The notes under the pieces are model-generated. The model ran no database searches, was not told the origin of the DNA, and saw nothing but the letters and a program-made list of their open reading frames with translations. The translations under genes and the position numbers were made by a program. From an uncultured Alphaproteobacteria bacterium (lineage in GTDB: Bacteria; Pseudomonadota; Alphaproteobacteria; HIMB59; GCA-002718135): a stretch of DNA of 64,000 nt. This document shows, piece after piece, positions 22,160-33,608 of the stretch. The stretch covers positions 176,182 through 240,181 of the forward strand of contig CACJRY010000001.1 of the NCBI GenBank assembly GCA_902595855.1. The letters run 5' to 3'. The first letter of the stretch is position 1. Each line of letters opens with the position of its first letter.

Positions 22160-22627
22160 CTAAATTTGATAATTTCCAGATTTTCCGCCTTTTTTTGACA
22201 CTAATTTAATATTTTTTATTTTTATGGATTTATTTAAATATTTACACATGTCATAAATTGTTAAGCAGCTTACTGTCACTGCAGTCAAAGCTTCCATTTC
22301 AACGCCGGTTTTGGAGCTGGTTTGCACTCTGGCTGACACTTTAAGTGAGTTCGTTTTAGTGTTTTTTGTAATCTCAACATTAACTGAGTCAATTGGAATA
22401 TTATGACATAAAGGTATTATTCTTGATGTTTCTTTTGCTCCCATAATTCCAGCTAATATAGCTATGTTTTTGATGCTACCTTTTTTTGATTTAAGTTTTT
22501 CAATTTTTTTAAAAGTTAGTTTGTCAAAAACTACCTCCCCTTGAGCTTCAGCAATTCTCTTTGAAATATTTTTTTCGCCTACATTAACCATAATGGGGTT
22601 ATTTTTTTTATCTAGATGGCTAACCAT
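22160..22627 (-). CDS. moaC: Cyclic pyranopterin monophosphate synthase MoaC
   Basis: PLCHNIPIDSVNVEI, VEMEALTAVTVSCLTIYDMCK. Confidence 0.95.
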   Translation of the reverse strand: MVSHLDKKNNPIMVNVGEKNISKRIAEAQGEVVFDKLTFKKIEKLKSKKGSIKNIAILAGIMGAKETSRIIPLCHNIPIDSVNVEITKNTKTNSLKVSARVQTSSKTGVEMEALTAVTVSCLTIYDMCKYLNKSIKIKNIKLVSKKGGKSGNYQI

Positions 22628-23414
22628 TATTTAGTAATTTTTTGATAAATGTAGTATAATCATTTGATCTTAAAATTGACTCACCAATAAGAAAATTAAA
22701 AATACCAAGTTTGTTATACATTTCAATATCTGATGAAGATTTAATTCCACTTTCTGCAATTACAGTAAAATCTTTAGAAATACTTGTAAAGAGATTTGCT
22801 GAATTATTAACATCCGTTTTAAGGTTTTTTAAATTTCTATTATTTATACCTATTATTGGGTAATCTAACCTCATTGCTCTTTCAATTTCTTCCTTATCAT
22901 GTGTTTCAATTATTACATCCAGCTGCAAATCTTCAGCAATTTCTAAAAAGTTTTTCAGTTGATCATCATTTAACACAGATACAATTAATAGTATAATATC
23001 TGCTTGATATACTTTACTCTCATAGATTTGATATTCATCAATTATGAAATCTTTTCTTAAAATTGGTATTTGTGTGTTTTTTTTAATTAGGGATAAATGA
23101 TCTATTTCACCATTGAAGTAATTGGTTTCAGTTAAGATAGATATTGCTCCAATACCTGCTCTTTCGTAAGTTTTTGCTAATTCTTCAGGATGATATTCTT
23201 TAATTATTTGACCCGCACTAGGACTAGATTTTTTGATTTCACCAATAATTAAATTATTCTTATTTATTACTGACTCAATGGCGGTATTTTTAAAATCTCT
23301 TTTTTCTATTTTGTCTGAAACCAATTTTTTTAATGTTCCTATAGAGCATTTATTTTTTAAAATTTCAATTTCTTTACTCTTATCTTCACATATCTTTTTT
23401 AAAATATCACTCAT
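22620..23414 (-). CDS. trpC: Indole-3-glycerol phosphate synthase
   Basis: IGEIKKSSPSAGQI, GAISILTETNYFNG, IGINNRNLKNLKTD. Confidence 0.95.
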   Translation of the reverse strand: MSDILKKICEDKSKEIEILKNKCSIGTLKKLVSDKIEKRDFKNTAIESVINKNNLIIGEIKKSSPSAGQIIKEYHPEELAKTYERAGIGAISILTETNYFNGEIDHLSLIKKNTQIPILRKDFIIDEYQIYESKVYQADIILLIVSVLNDDQLKNFLEIAEDLQLDVIIETHDKEEIERAMRLDYPIIGINNRNLKNLKTDVNNSANLFTSISKDFTVIAESGIKSSSDIEMYNKLGIFNFLIGESILRSNDYTTFIKKLLNNG

Positions 23415-24408
23415 TGGTAATTTTTGTAATAAATTCTTTGGTTATGCCCTCATTGATTGCTTTGCTAGCAATTAATGTACCGTCTTTAATATTTGAGCAT
23501 TTTCCAGAAAGGTAAATTGCTGCACCAGCATTTATTTCTACAATTTTTTGAAATTGAGAATAATCACCATCAATCATTTTTAAAAAACATTGTGCATTAT
23601 ATTTAGGATCACCCCCTTTGATCTCTTCTAAAGAAATATAATCGTATCCCATATCCCTAGGATCGAGAGTATAGCTATTGATTGTTTTGTCTTTTAATTC
23701 ATAAATAAGTGTATTTTTACTTAGTGTAATTTCATCTAATCCATCTGTTCCGTGAACAACCATAACATTATTTGACCCTAGATCTCTTAATACTTCACAG
23801 TGTGTAGAAAGCCATTTTTGATCGTACACGCCTAAAAGTTGGTTTTTAGTATTTGCTGGATTTGTTAAGGGACCTAAGAGATTAAATATCGTTCTGGTTT
23901 CTAATGTTTTTCTAACATTAATGACATATCTCATAGCTGAGTGATGGTATTGAGCAAACATAAAGCAAAAATTATTTTTATTAAGCTGTTTTTCTAAAAT
24001 TTTAGGATTATCAGAAAATTTATAACCAATATACTCAAGCATATCTGCAGAACCAGATTTTGAGCTAACAGATTTATTTCCATGCTTTGCTATTTTAACT
24101 CCACAACTTGCAGCAACTAAAGAAGCTGCAGTAGATATATTCAATGTATTTGACATATCTCCACCAGTACCGCACGTATCGACTGTATTATCTGGAGATG
24201 AAATTTGCATAGATTTTGATCGCATGATTTTTGAAGCTCCTAATATTTCATTTTTAGTCTCTCCTTTAAACTTAAGAGCAATCAAAATAGCTGAAATATC
24301 AATTTCACTTAAACTTCCATTCATAACCAATTCAAAAAGATCAACTGACTCATCAATTGTTAAATCTTTTCCCAAAAAAAGTTTTTTCTTTATATTGTTA
24401 ATTTCCAT
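23407..24408 (-). CDS. trpD: Anthranilate phosphoribosyltransferase
   Basis: DTCGTGGDMSNTLNIST, KHGNKSVSSKSGSADMLE. Confidence 0.96.
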   Translation of the reverse strand: MEINNIKKKLFLGKDLTIDESVDLFELVMNGSLSEIDISAILIALKFKGETKNEILGASKIMRSKSMQISSPDNTVDTCGTGGDMSNTLNISTAASLVAASCGVKIAKHGNKSVSSKSGSADMLEYIGYKFSDNPKILEKQLNKNNFCFMFAQYHHSAMRYVINVRKTLETRTIFNLLGPLTNPANTKNQLLGVYDQKWLSTHCEVLRDLGSNNVMVVHGTDGLDEITLSKNTLIYELKDKTINSYTLDPRDMGYDYISLEEIKGGDPKYNAQCFLKMIDGDYSQFQKIVEINAGAAIYLSGKCSNIKDGTLIASKAINEGITKEFITKITNE

Positions 24409-24976
24409 AATTGATTAATTTTAAAAAGTTTGAAAATAAAGTTTTTCCAACATCAGTACCTATGCTCTCTGGATGAAATTGGAAACCATAAATAGGCAAA
24501 ATAGTATGAGCAATACCCATAATGATTTTATTTTTAGTTTCAGCAGTGATTATAAACTCTGAGGGTAAAGTATTTGGATCTATAACTAATGAATGATATC
24601 TTGTGGCAAAGAATTTTTCATTAATATTGCCAAATATTTCATGGTTATTATGTTGCATCTCATCTATTTTTCCATGCATAATTTCTTCACATTTAATTAT
24701 TTTAGCACCAAAAGCTTGTCCAATTGATTGATGCCCTAAACATATACCCAAAATTGGAATTTTGTTTTGCAATTCTTGAATTAAATTTAAACAAATGCCT
24801 GCCTCATTAGGTGTGCATGGGCCTGGTGATAGCACAATAGCTTTTGGCTTAAGGTTGATTATATTTTCAATAGAAATTGCATCATTTCTATATGTTTCTA
24901 CTTCTGCTCCAACTTCATTAAGATAATGCTTAACATTATATGTAAAGCTATCATAATTATCGATTAGAAGTATCAT
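24398..24976 (-). CDS. trpG: Anthranilate synthase component II (glutamine amidotransferase)
   Basis: IDNYDSFTYN, LSPGPCTPNEAG, GICLGHQSIGQAFG, FQFHPES. Confidence 0.94.
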   Translation of the reverse strand: MILLIDNYDSFTYNVKHYLNEVGAEVETYRNDAISIENIINLKPKAIVLSPGPCTPNEAGICLNLIQELQNKIPILGICLGHQSIGQAFGAKIIKCEEIMHGKIDEMQHNNHEIFGNINEKFFATRYHSLVIDPNTLPSEFIITAETKNKIIMGIAHTILPIYGFQFHPESIGTDVGKTLFSNFLKLINYGN

Positions 24977-26448
24977 GAATTATATTTATACGAGTCTTCT
25001 GCAGCTGCCATTAGAGCACCAGCTTTATTGATTGTTTCTTGATATTCATCTTCAGGATTTGAGTCATACACAACTCCACCTCCGGCTTGAATGAATAATT
25101 TACCATTTTTAACTAATCCACTTCTGAGACTAATGCATGTGTCCATATCTCCATTAGAGTCAAAGTAACCCATGCATCCTGCATAAAAACTTCGATTAAG
25201 ATTTTCAAGCTCTTCAATTATCTGCATAGCTCGAATTTTTGGAGCGCCTGAAACTGTTCCGGCAGGAAAACCGGCTTTAAGAGCATCTACCGCATCATAT
25301 TCTTCATTTATAAATCCTTCTACATTGGAAACTATATGCATTACGTGTGAATAATACTCAATTATCATTTGTTCTGTAACTTTTACTGATTTATTTTTAG
25401 AAACTCTACCTACATCATTTCTTCCTAAATCTAATAACATTAAATGTTCTGCTAACTCCTTTTTATCTTTAAGCAAATCTTTTGAAAGCTCTAAATCTTC
25501 ATTAGCATTTTTACCTCTTTTTCTAGTTCCAGCTATTGGTCTAATAGTTATTTTTTTATTTCTTAACTGGACAAGTAATTCAGGACTCGAAGCGACTAAA
25601 CCCATGTCATTAAAATTTAAATTAACTAAGTATGGTGAAGGGTTTAATCTTCTAAGAGATCTATAAAGGCTAATTGCTTCAAGATCATATTTTGTTTCAA
25701 ATCTTTGTGAGGTTACTACTTGAAAAATATCTCCTTCTTTAATGTATTCCTTTGCTTTTGAAATAATCGAAAAATATTCTTCTTTAGTATAATTTGATTT
25801 GAAATTTAGATTTGATTTAATTGAAAAAGCTGATTTTTGAACAAGATTATCTTTGAGTTGATTTATTTTTAAATTTAATAATTCTTGAGCATTCTTATAA
25901 AGAGTTTCATAATTTTTATTTTCACTTGGATAAACAACAGTCATAACTGTAATTTTATCCTTGATATTATCAAAAACAGTAACTATTTTTGGTCTAATTA
26001 ATACTGAGTCAGGTATTTTTATATTATCAATATTTTCTAAATTTATTTTTTCCATATATTTAATCATTGGATATCCTAAATAACCAACAAGAATAGGATA
26101 GGGGACCTCAATATCCCCTTTATCAAATTTTGATATTTCAATTATGTTTTTAAGAGACTCTATAGGTTCATTTGAAATTTGATATTTATAATTTTCATCC
26201 TGATATTCTATAGAGGCTGAATTTTTTTCAACTTTCCAAATGATATCTGGATCGCAGCCTAATAAAGAATATCTTCCCCTTAAACTCCCACCTTCAACAG
26301 ATTCTAGAAGAAAAGAATATTTTTGATTTTTTTTAATTTTTAGCAAACAAGAAATAGGTGTTTCTACATCACCAATTAAATTTTTTGTTAAAAGTTGAGG
26401 TTGATTATTTGTAAGACCCTCTATAAATTTTTTTTCTCCCTCATCCAT
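24973..26448 (-). CDS. trpE: Anthranilate synthase component I
   Basis: SFLLESVEGG, IRPIAGTRKRG, GFPAGTVSGAPKIRAMQII. Confidence 0.94.
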   Translation of the reverse strand: MDEGEKKFIEGLTNNQPQLLTKNLIGDVETPISCLLKIKKNQKYSFLLESVEGGSLRGRYSLLGCDPDIIWKVEKNSASIEYQDENYKYQISNEPIESLKNIIEISKFDKGDIEVPYPILVGYLGYPMIKYMEKINLENIDNIKIPDSVLIRPKIVTVFDNIKDKITVMTVVYPSENKNYETLYKNAQELLNLKINQLKDNLVQKSAFSIKSNLNFKSNYTKEEYFSIISKAKEYIKEGDIFQVVTSQRFETKYDLEAISLYRSLRRLNPSPYLVNLNFNDMGLVASSPELLVQLRNKKITIRPIAGTRKRGKNANEDLELSKDLLKDKKELAEHLMLLDLGRNDVGRVSKNKSVKVTEQMIIEYYSHVMHIVSNVEGFINEEYDAVDALKAGFPAGTVSGAPKIRAMQIIEELENLNRSFYAGCMGYFDSNGDMDTCISLRSGLVKNGKLFIQAGGGVVYDSNPEDEYQETINKAGALMAAAEDSYKYNS

Positions 26449-28283
26449 TAATATTGGCTTATCAAGGCCTGTATTAAATTATCATTCGTTGAAATATTTT
26501 TATTTTTTACGATTTCTGCACCAAAAAAACTTCTTAATTCAGAGCTTAAATTAATACCTTGATTATTTCCATCATCTGCAGGAAAAGTGATTTTTTTAGT
26601 TTTTGCTATCAATACATTATCTTCTGAAGTATCAAAATATATTTTATCTAAATTACTATCAAACACTTTATTTTTAAATTTAGAAGGATAATCATTATTA
26701 TTAAGTTGCAAATTAACAGAAGTAGCATCCGCTTTAAAATATAATGAAATATCCTTTAATGTTCTAGAGTTAGCAATAGACTCCTCAATATAGCTTTCAA
26801 TTTCTTTTATTTTTAGGGATTTAATCCAATCTTCAGATACTTTTTCAAATACTTGATTTAGCTCATACGGTTTTTCAAATAGTATATTATCAACATTGAT
26901 TATGATTGATTGTTTCTGATTTATGTCTTCAATATCACTTACGAAGTCTTTATTTGAAGAAAAAGCTTTTGCAATAATTTCATTTTTAGCTAAGTCTTCT
27001 CCGACTGTATCAAAAGTTCTTTCAGCTTTATTAATTGTTTTGATGTTAAGAGAATTGTTATTAGCAATCTCTGTTAATGAAAATCCGTCGAGAATTTCTT
27101 GGCTGATTTTATTTTTTAAATCAGAAATGAAGTTAGACAATTCTACATCTAGCAAAGTAATAGAAATATTATTTCTTGACTCCTCAATTGAGTTTTGAGA
27201 TTCTGGATGAATTTTGCTAACAATTATAACGTGCTTGGCTAAAGTAGTCTCAATAACTGATGATAAACTATTTTCTTGAAGTGTAAAAATCACATTAGAT
27301 AGTTCTTTTAAAACTTCATCTTTTGCCACTTTGGTGAAATTATTATACGTTATATTGTTTTCTTCAGCAAATTTCATGACCTCTTCAGTTTTAAATGTCA
27401 GAGTATCATTTTTAAATTTTGAAGCTTCCTCTATAGTTTTAAAATTAAATTGGAGAAAATCTCTTTTTTCTGGTTCTAGAAAAAGAGATTTATTGTTATT
27501 ATAATATTGCTCAATTTGACTATTTGTTGGTTTGAACTGATCTATAAAATCATCCTCATCAATTAATATATATGATATGTCCCTCTTTTCAGGATCCATA
27601 TATGAATTTATATTTTGGTCAAAATAATCATTAATGTCTTGATTAGCAGTAGAGATATCAAGGTTTTCAAAATTATTTAATTCATATTGATTTAAGTTAA
27701 GCTTTATTAAATCTAAGCTTCTTGAATGACTGTTATGTCTGTTAATTATGCTTTCAAACTTATTTGGTAGATTAACGTTGAAGAAAACTTCATCAAAAAC
27801 CTTTGACCGTGTCTCATAATTTATAATTTTAACTAAATCGTCAATTTTCAACCTTTGCTCTTTAAGAAATGAATTTAATGCTAATTCATCAATTTTATTA
27901 TTTTTAGTATAAAGATTTGGAAATCTTTTTTTAGTTTCAGATGCTACTACTGTTTCGTCAATAATAAAATTTTCAGAGTCAAATTCATTTTCAAAAACTG
28001 CATTATTTATTAAGCTGCCAAGAGCCATTGAGTGGATCTGAAAAGTTTGAATTTCTTCTGAACTTAATTGTCTTCCAAACATTTGACTATATTGATTGAT
28101 ATTCATGTCCAATACTCTCAGAAATTTAGTTGTAGAGATTGGCGTACCGGAAACAGATGCTACAACATTGTCTGAGTCAAATAATCCAGAATATCTTGAT
28201 GATCCTCTGAAAAAAAATAGGCTTATGCCAAAGAGAATAGCTAGAACAAAAGCTATCTTTGATTTTCCTAAACTTCTAAACAT
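26448..28283 (-). CDS. SurA/PpiD-like peptidylprolyl isomerase, N-terminal anchor
   Basis: N-terminal TM, SurA_N_3-like VASVSGTPISTTKFLRVLDMNINQYSQMFG; PpiD-like length (611 aa). Confidence 0.8.
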   Translation of the reverse strand: MFRSLGKSKIAFVLAILFGISLFFFRGSSRYSGLFDSDNVVASVSGTPISTTKFLRVLDMNINQYSQMFGRQLSSEEIQTFQIHSMALGSLINNAVFENEFDSENFIIDETVVASETKKRFPNLYTKNNKIDELALNSFLKEQRLKIDDLVKIINYETRSKVFDEVFFNVNLPNKFESIINRHNSHSRSLDLIKLNLNQYELNNFENLDISTANQDINDYFDQNINSYMDPEKRDISYILIDEDDFIDQFKPTNSQIEQYYNNNKSLFLEPEKRDFLQFNFKTIEEASKFKNDTLTFKTEEVMKFAEENNITYNNFTKVAKDEVLKELSNVIFTLQENSLSSVIETTLAKHVIIVSKIHPESQNSIEESRNNISITLLDVELSNFISDLKNKISQEILDGFSLTEIANNNSLNIKTINKAERTFDTVGEDLAKNEIIAKAFSSNKDFVSDIEDINQKQSIIINVDNILFEKPYELNQVFEKVSEDWIKSLKIKEIESYIEESIANSRTLKDISLYFKADATSVNLQLNNNDYPSKFKNKVFDSNLDKIYFDTSEDNVLIAKTKKITFPADDGNNQGINLSSELRSFFGAEIVKNKNISTNDNLIQALISQY

Positions 28284-28330
28284 AATTAATGTTGCTTCTA
28301 TAATAATAGTTTCTATAAGGGAAAATAATT

Positions 28331-29059
28331 ATGATCAAATTAGACAATTTTTCTTCTTTTTTTGTTGCAAATTGGAAGTTAAACGGAAATTTTCAATTTA
28401 TTGATCAATTTATCAATAATGTATCGCTGCCAACAGATAACTCAAAGTGTGTTGTTATTTGTCCTACTTCTATTCATTTAGATTATATGTCTAAAAATAA
28501 AAATGGTTTTCACGTAGGCGCTCAAAATGTTTCAGAATACGCCGAAGGAGCTTTTACAGGAGAGATTTCAGTTCACTCACTATCGGACCTGAATATAAGT
28601 TTTTGTATAGTTGGCCACTCTGAGAGAAGGCAAATTTATAGAGAAAAAGACAAGGGTATAAATCTAAAATCTAAAAGATTGATTGAAAATAATGTAATAC
28701 CCATTATTTGTATTGGAGAAACCTTAGAACATAAAGAAAAAGGTATTACAAAAGAGATATTAGAAGAGCAATTAATGCATAGCATTCCAAGCTCTTCAAG
28801 TTTTGAAAATTCTATTATTGCATATGAGCCTATCTGGGCAATAGGTACAGGTTTGACACCAACATTTGAGGAAATTGATGAAACTCATTGCTTTATTAGA
28901 GAGTATAATGAAAAATTTAATAAATACAAAATTTTGTATGGTGGCTCTGTGAAAGCTAGTAATGCAAGAGAGATTACAGATTTATCTAATGTTGATGGCG
29001 CATTAATTGGAGGAGCTTCACTAAAATCAGAAGAGTTTACAAAGATAATTGGAGATTAA
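28331..29059 (+). CDS. tpiA: Triosephosphate isomerase
   Basis: VANWKLNGN, IVGHSERRQIY, AYEPIWAIGTG, YGGSVKASNA. Confidence 0.96.
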   Translation: MIKLDNFSSFFVANWKLNGNFQFIDQFINNVSLPTDNSKCVVICPTSIHLDYMSKNKNGFHVGAQNVSEYAEGAFTGEISVHSLSDLNISFCIVGHSERRQIYREKDKGINLKSKRLIENNVIPIICIGETLEHKEKGITKEILEEQLMHSIPSSSSFENSIIAYEPIWAIGTGLTPTFEEIDETHCFIREYNEKFNKYKILYGGSVKASNAREITDLSNVDGALIGGASLKSEEFTKIIGD

Positions 29060-29098
29060 TTTCTTGCTTTATAATACTTTATAAATATAAGTGCAGCC

Positions 29099-29410
29099 AT
29101 GTTAACCTTAATAATCATACAGCTAATTCTTGCAGTATTAATGGTGATTTTTGTTTTACTTCAGGGCAGTGATAATGAAGGTTTGGGTCTTGGTGGAGGA
29201 GGTGGCGTAGGAGGAATGATGTCCCCTAGAGGCTCTGCAAATTTATTATCAAGACTTACAGCTTTAACTGCAACATTATTTATGGTTATGAGTGTTGTTT
29301 TAACAATTTTTGCATCAGTAGGATCTGAAAAAAATATCCTAGAATCTTTACCTTCTATAAGCTCTGAAGAAGAAATATCAGAAGAACCTGTAATTCCTGA
29401 AAACAATTAA
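29099..29410 (+). CDS. secG: Preprotein translocase subunit SecG
   Basis: Two TM helices, VLLQGSDNEGLGLGGGGG; between tpiA and pyrG. Confidence 0.92.
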   Translation: MLTLIIIQLILAVLMVIFVLLQGSDNEGLGLGGGGGVGGMMSPRGSANLLSRLTALTATLFMVMSVVLTIFASVGSEKNILESLPSISSEEEISEEPVIPENN

Positions 29411-29460
29411 AATAAATATCTTGATATAGATTAGGCATTTATGTATCAGGGTTATCCGTA

Positions 29461-31071
29461 ATGCAATATGTATTTATTACGGGTGGAGTTGCCTCATCAT
29501 TAGGAAAAGGTATAGCTTCTGCAGCCTTAGCTTCTTTACTTCAGCAAAGAAAATTTAAAGTTAGAATAAGAAAGCTTGATCCTTATTTGAATGTAGATCC
29601 AGGAACAATGAGTCCTTACCAGCATGGTGAGGTATTTGTTACTGATGACGGTGCAGAAACTGATCTTGACTTGGGACACTATGAAAGATTTACAAACAGA
29701 TCTGCAAAAAAAACAGATAGCACATCATCAGGTAAAATTTATTCAAATGTTTTAAAAAAAGAAAGAAAGGGCGATTATCTAGGTGCTACAATACAAGTTA
29801 TTCCTCATGTGACTGATGAAATAAAACTTTTCATTAATTCTAATTTTGAAGATGAGGATATCATTATTTATGAAATTGGTGGCACTGTAGGAGATATTGA
29901 GTCTCTTCCTTTTCTGGAAGCAATTAGACAAATCAGAAATGATAAAAATATTAATTCAGCTCTAATTCATATGACATATGTTCCTTATTTAAGTTCTGCA
30001 GGTGAGTTAAAAACTAAGCCAACTCAACATTCTGTAAAGGAATTGCTAAATTCTGGAATTCAACCTGATATAATCATGTGCAGATGTGAAAAAGAAATTA
30101 ATACTGAATCTCTTGAAAAAATATCACAGTTTTGTAATGTTAAAAAAGACTCAGTTATACCTGCTTTAAATGCAAGTTCGATTTATGAAGTTCCTTCAAT
30201 CTATTCAAAAGCTGGCCTTGATAAAGTTTTGCTTGAACATTTAGGTTATGATTCTTCTAAATATCCTCTTAACATAAAGGCTTGGGAAAGCTTAACAAAT
30301 AAAATTAGTAATTTAAAAAAAGAAGTAACAATTGGGGTAGTTGGAAAATATACTAATTTGAAAGATAGTTATAAATCACTTATCGAAGCTCTTACTCATG
30401 GAGGCATTGAAAACAATGCTGAAGTAAAAATTCATTGGATCAATGCTGAAAAAGTTAAAACAACTGAATTAATGAAGGAGCTTAAAAACGTTGATGGCAT
30501 CTTGATACCAGGGGGTTTTGGCTACAGAGGAATTGAGGGTAAAATTTTAGCTATTAAATTTGCAAGAGAAAATAATATTCCATTTTTTGGAATTTGCTTA
30601 GGAATGCAATTAAGTGTAGTAGAAATAGCAAGAAATGTTTTTGGTATAGAGGACTCTAATTCAACTGAATTTCAATCAACTAAAAACCCAGTTGTTAGTC
30701 TTATGACAGAATGGCAAAATGAAAATAAAATTGAAAAAAGAGATCAAACTAGTGACAAGGGTGGTACGATGAGGCTTGGGGCTTATAAAGCGATTCTAAA
30801 ACAAGGCTCTAATGTAAGCAAAATATATAATACTAATGAAATTTCTGAAAGGCATCGACATAGATACGAAGTTGATTTATCTTTAACGAAAGATTTTGAA
30901 AAAAAAGGTTTTGTTTTTTCTGGAATGTCACCTGATAAAGTTCTTCCTGAAGTTCTAGAAAGTGTTAATCATAAGTGGTTTATTGGAGTGCAGTTTCATC
31001 CAGAATTAAAATCTAGACCTTTGGCACCACATCCTTTATTTTCATCTTTTATTAAACATTGCATAAAATGA
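29461..31071 (+). CDS. pyrG: CTP synthase
   Basis: [45 protein letters not shown]. Confidence 0.97.
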   Translation: MQYVFITGGVASSLGKGIASAALASLLQQRKFKVRIRKLDPYLNVDPGTMSPYQHGEVFVTDDGAETDLDLGHYERFTNRSAKKTDSTSSGKIYSNVLKKERKGDYLGATIQVIPHVTDEIKLFINSNFEDEDIIIYEIGGTVGDIESLPFLEAIRQIRNDKNINSALIHMTYVPYLSSAGELKTKPTQHSVKELLNSGIQPDIIMCRCEKEINTESLEKISQFCNVKKDSVIPALNASSIYEVPSIYSKAGLDKVLLEHLGYDSSKYPLNIKAWESLTNKISNLKKEVTIGVVGKYTNLKDSYKSLIEALTHGGIENNAEVKIHWINAEKVKTTELMKELKNVDGILIPGGFGYRGIEGKILAIKFARENNIPFFGICLGMQLSVVEIARNVFGIEDSNSTEFQSTKNPVVSLMTEWQNENKIEKRDQTSDKGGTMRLGAYKAILKQGSNVSKIYNTNEISERHRHRYEVDLSLTKDFEKKGFVFSGMSPDKVLPEVLESVNHKWFIGVQFHPELKSRPLAPHPLFSSFIKHCIK

Positions 31072-31892
31072 AAACAATCAAAATAAACAATTTTGAAATT
31101 TCAAATAAAAATAATTTTATCTTAATTGCTGGTCCATGCGTAATTGAGGATGAAAGTCATTCTTTAATGATGGCAGATAAGATTGCTACAATATGTCAGA
31201 AACTAGAAATTAATTTTATTTACAAATCTAGTTTTGATAAAGCAAATCGATCAAGTATAAATAGTAGAAGAGGTATAGATATAAACCAGGCTGAAAAAAT
31301 ATTTTATAAAATAAAATCAACATATAATTGTCCTATTTTAACTGATGTTCATAATGAAAGTCAGTGTGAATTCTTTTCTAATTCAGACAGTGTTGATGTT
31401 CTTCAAATACCTGCGTTTTTGTGCAGACAAACTGACTTATTAATTTCAGCTGCAAAAACAAATAAAATCATAAATGTTAAGAAAGGTCAGTTTTTATCTC
31501 CTTATGAGGTTCCAAACATTTTTAAAAAAATTGAAAGTGTTGGTAATCAAAATATTATGATCACCGAAAGAGGAACATCATTTGGCTATAACAATTTAAT
31601 TAATGATTTTAAATCATTAGATATTATGAAAAATTATCTTTATCCCGTTATTTTTGATGCTACACATTCTGTGCAAGAGCCAGGAGGAATGGGAGAAAAG
31701 AGTGGAGGTAAAAGAGAGTTTGTTTCTACTTTAGCTAAAGCTGCTGTGGCAGTTGGTGTTGCTGGAATTTTTATTGAAACACATAATGATCCTGATAATG
31801 CTCCAAGCGATGGTCCAAATATGTTGCAAATTGAGAACCTCGAAAGTTTAATTTCAAAATTGATTGAGCTAGATACTGTTTCAAAAAAATAA
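31068..31892 (+). CDS. kdsA: 3-deoxy-8-phosphooctulonate synthase
   Basis: [33 protein letters not shown]. Confidence 0.95.
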   Translation: MKTIKINNFEISNKNNFILIAGPCVIEDESHSLMMADKIATICQKLEINFIYKSSFDKANRSSINSRRGIDINQAEKIFYKIKSTYNCPILTDVHNESQCEFFSNSDSVDVLQIPAFLCRQTDLLISAAKTNKIINVKKGQFLSPYEVPNIFKKIESVGNQNIMITERGTSFGYNNLINDFKSLDIMKNYLYPVIFDATHSVQEPGGMGEKSGGKREFVSTLAKAAVAVGVAGIFIETHNDPDNAPSDGPNMLQIENLESLISKLIELDTVSKK

Positions 31893-31925
31893 TTTTAATT
31901 TTAATTTTTAGTATAGAAAGGCAAA

Positions 31926-33203
31926 ATGGAAAAAATAAAAAATATACACGCAAGAGAGATATTAGATAGTAGGGGAAATCCTACAATTGAATGTGATGTG
32001 GAATTAGATGACGGCTCTTTTGGTAGAGCGGCTGTTCCAAGCGGGGCATCAACAGGAGTTCATGAGGCACTAGAATTACGTGATGGTGATACAAACAGAT
32101 ATCTTGGAAAAGGCGTTAAAAAAGCGGTTCAAAATATTAACAACATGATTAAAAATCAAGTTGTAGGAAAGATTTACAGCAATTATCAAGTTTTTGATAA
32201 AGCCGTTTTGGATTTAGATGGAACGGAAAATAAATCCAATATTGGAGCAAATGCAACGCTTGCAGCAAGTTTAGCTTTTGCTAAAAGTTTAGCTGATCAT
32301 ACTTCAACAACTCTCTATCAACATATTGCAGAAGATGAAAATTTTTTATTACCTGTTCCGATGATGAATATTATTAATGGTGGATCTCATGCTGATAACG
32401 ATGTTGATATTCAGGAGTTTATGATTGCACCAGTTGGAGCATCTACATTTTCTGAGTCATTAAGATTTGGTTGTGAGATTTTTCACTCATTAAAATCAAT
32501 ATTAAAATCAAAGAGTCTCAACACTAATGTTGGTGATGAGGGTGGCTTTGCTCCAAATGTAAATAGCTCTGCAGAAGTAATAGAAATTATTTTAAGTGCT
32601 GTAGAAAAGTCTGGTTTAAAAATTAATGATGATATTCTCTTATCCCTAGATGTTGCTTCAACAGAATTTTATCAAAACGATAAATACGAACTAAAAGGTG
32701 AAGGAAAAACACTGAGTTCATCCGATATGGTAAGCTATATTGAAAATTTAGCAAACAATTTTCCCATTTATTCTATTGAGGATGGCATGTCCGAAGACGA
32801 TTGGGATGGTTGGATTGAGCTAACTAAAAGAATTGGAAACAAAGTTCAGTTAGTAGGTGATGATCTTTTTGTAACAAATATTAAAAGATTAAAAACAGGG
32901 ATTGAAAAAAATGCTGGAAATGCGATTTTAGTAAAACTAAATCAAATTGGTACTTTATCTGAAACAATAGATGCTATTAATCTTGGAAAAAGAAATAATT
33001 TTAATTCAATAATTTCTCACAGATCTGGTGAGACTGAAGATACAACTATTGCAGATCTTTCTGTAGCTGTGTCTGCCGGTCAAATAAAAACAGGATCACT
33101 CTCAAGAACAGATAGAACTGCAAAATACAATCAATTATTAAGAATTGAAGAAATGCTTGGCTCAAGAGCAAAATACGCTGGCAAAACAATTCTTAAACAT
33201 TGA
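31926..33203 (+). CDS. eno: Enolase
   Basis: [58 protein letters not shown]. Confidence 0.97.
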   Translation: MEKIKNIHAREILDSRGNPTIECDVELDDGSFGRAAVPSGASTGVHEALELRDGDTNRYLGKGVKKAVQNINNMIKNQVVGKIYSNYQVFDKAVLDLDGTENKSNIGANATLAASLAFAKSLADHTSTTLYQHIAEDENFLLPVPMMNIINGGSHADNDVDIQEFMIAPVGASTFSESLRFGCEIFHSLKSILKSKSLNTNVGDEGGFAPNVNSSAEVIEIILSAVEKSGLKINDDILLSLDVASTEFYQNDKYELKGEGKTLSSSDMVSYIENLANNFPIYSIEDGMSEDDWDGWIELTKRIGNKVQLVGDDLFVTNIKRLKTGIEKNAGNAILVKLNQIGTLSETIDAINLGKRNNFNSIISHRSGETEDTTIADLSVAVSAGQIKTGSLSRTDRTAKYNQLLRIEEMLGSRAKYAGKTILKH

Positions 33204-33239
33204 CATAAACGCACTTGATCTGATTAATTGTGCTTTAGT

Positions 33240-33554
33240 ATGAACAAATCAGTAATTATAAAAAATAAGATAATTTTATATTTATCGTTTTTAATTACTT
33301 TTTTTATTTTTATTTATTTAGTTTATTTTTTAATAAATGGCCAAAGAGGCTTGTTAAAATATTTTTATCTAACAAAACAAGCTCAGGAATATGATTTCAC
33401 TTTAGCAAATCTTCAAGATGAAAATAATTATTATCTTGATAGAACAAAACGCTTAAAGCCAAATTCGATGGATCTAGATTATCTGGATGAACAAGCAAGA
33501 AAAAAGCTTGGTTTGATTGATAAAAATGAAATTGTTATTATTTTAGATAAATAA
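33240..33554 (+). CDS. FtsB/DivIC-family septum formation initiator
   Basis: Single TM, short coiled coil, between eno and pdhA as in other alphaproteobacteria. Confidence 0.8.
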   Translation: MNKSVIIKNKIILYLSFLITFFIFIYLVYFLINGQRGLLKYFYLTKQAQEYDFTLANLQDENNYYLDRTKRLKPNSMDLDYLDEQARKKLGLIDKNEIVIILDK

Positions 33555-33558
33555 ATAA

Positions 33559-33608
33559 TTGACAAAAATTTACAAATAAATAATAAAAAATTTACAAAAA
33601 TTTACAAA
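33559..33608 (+). promoter_or_regulatory. Candidate pdhA promoter (TTGACA 33559-33564, 16 bp, TAATAA 33581-33586) with three AAATTTACAAA repeats (33566-33576, 33588-33598, 33598-33608)
   Basis: Exact repeats and consensus -35 directly upstream of pdhA ATG. Confidence 0.5.
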
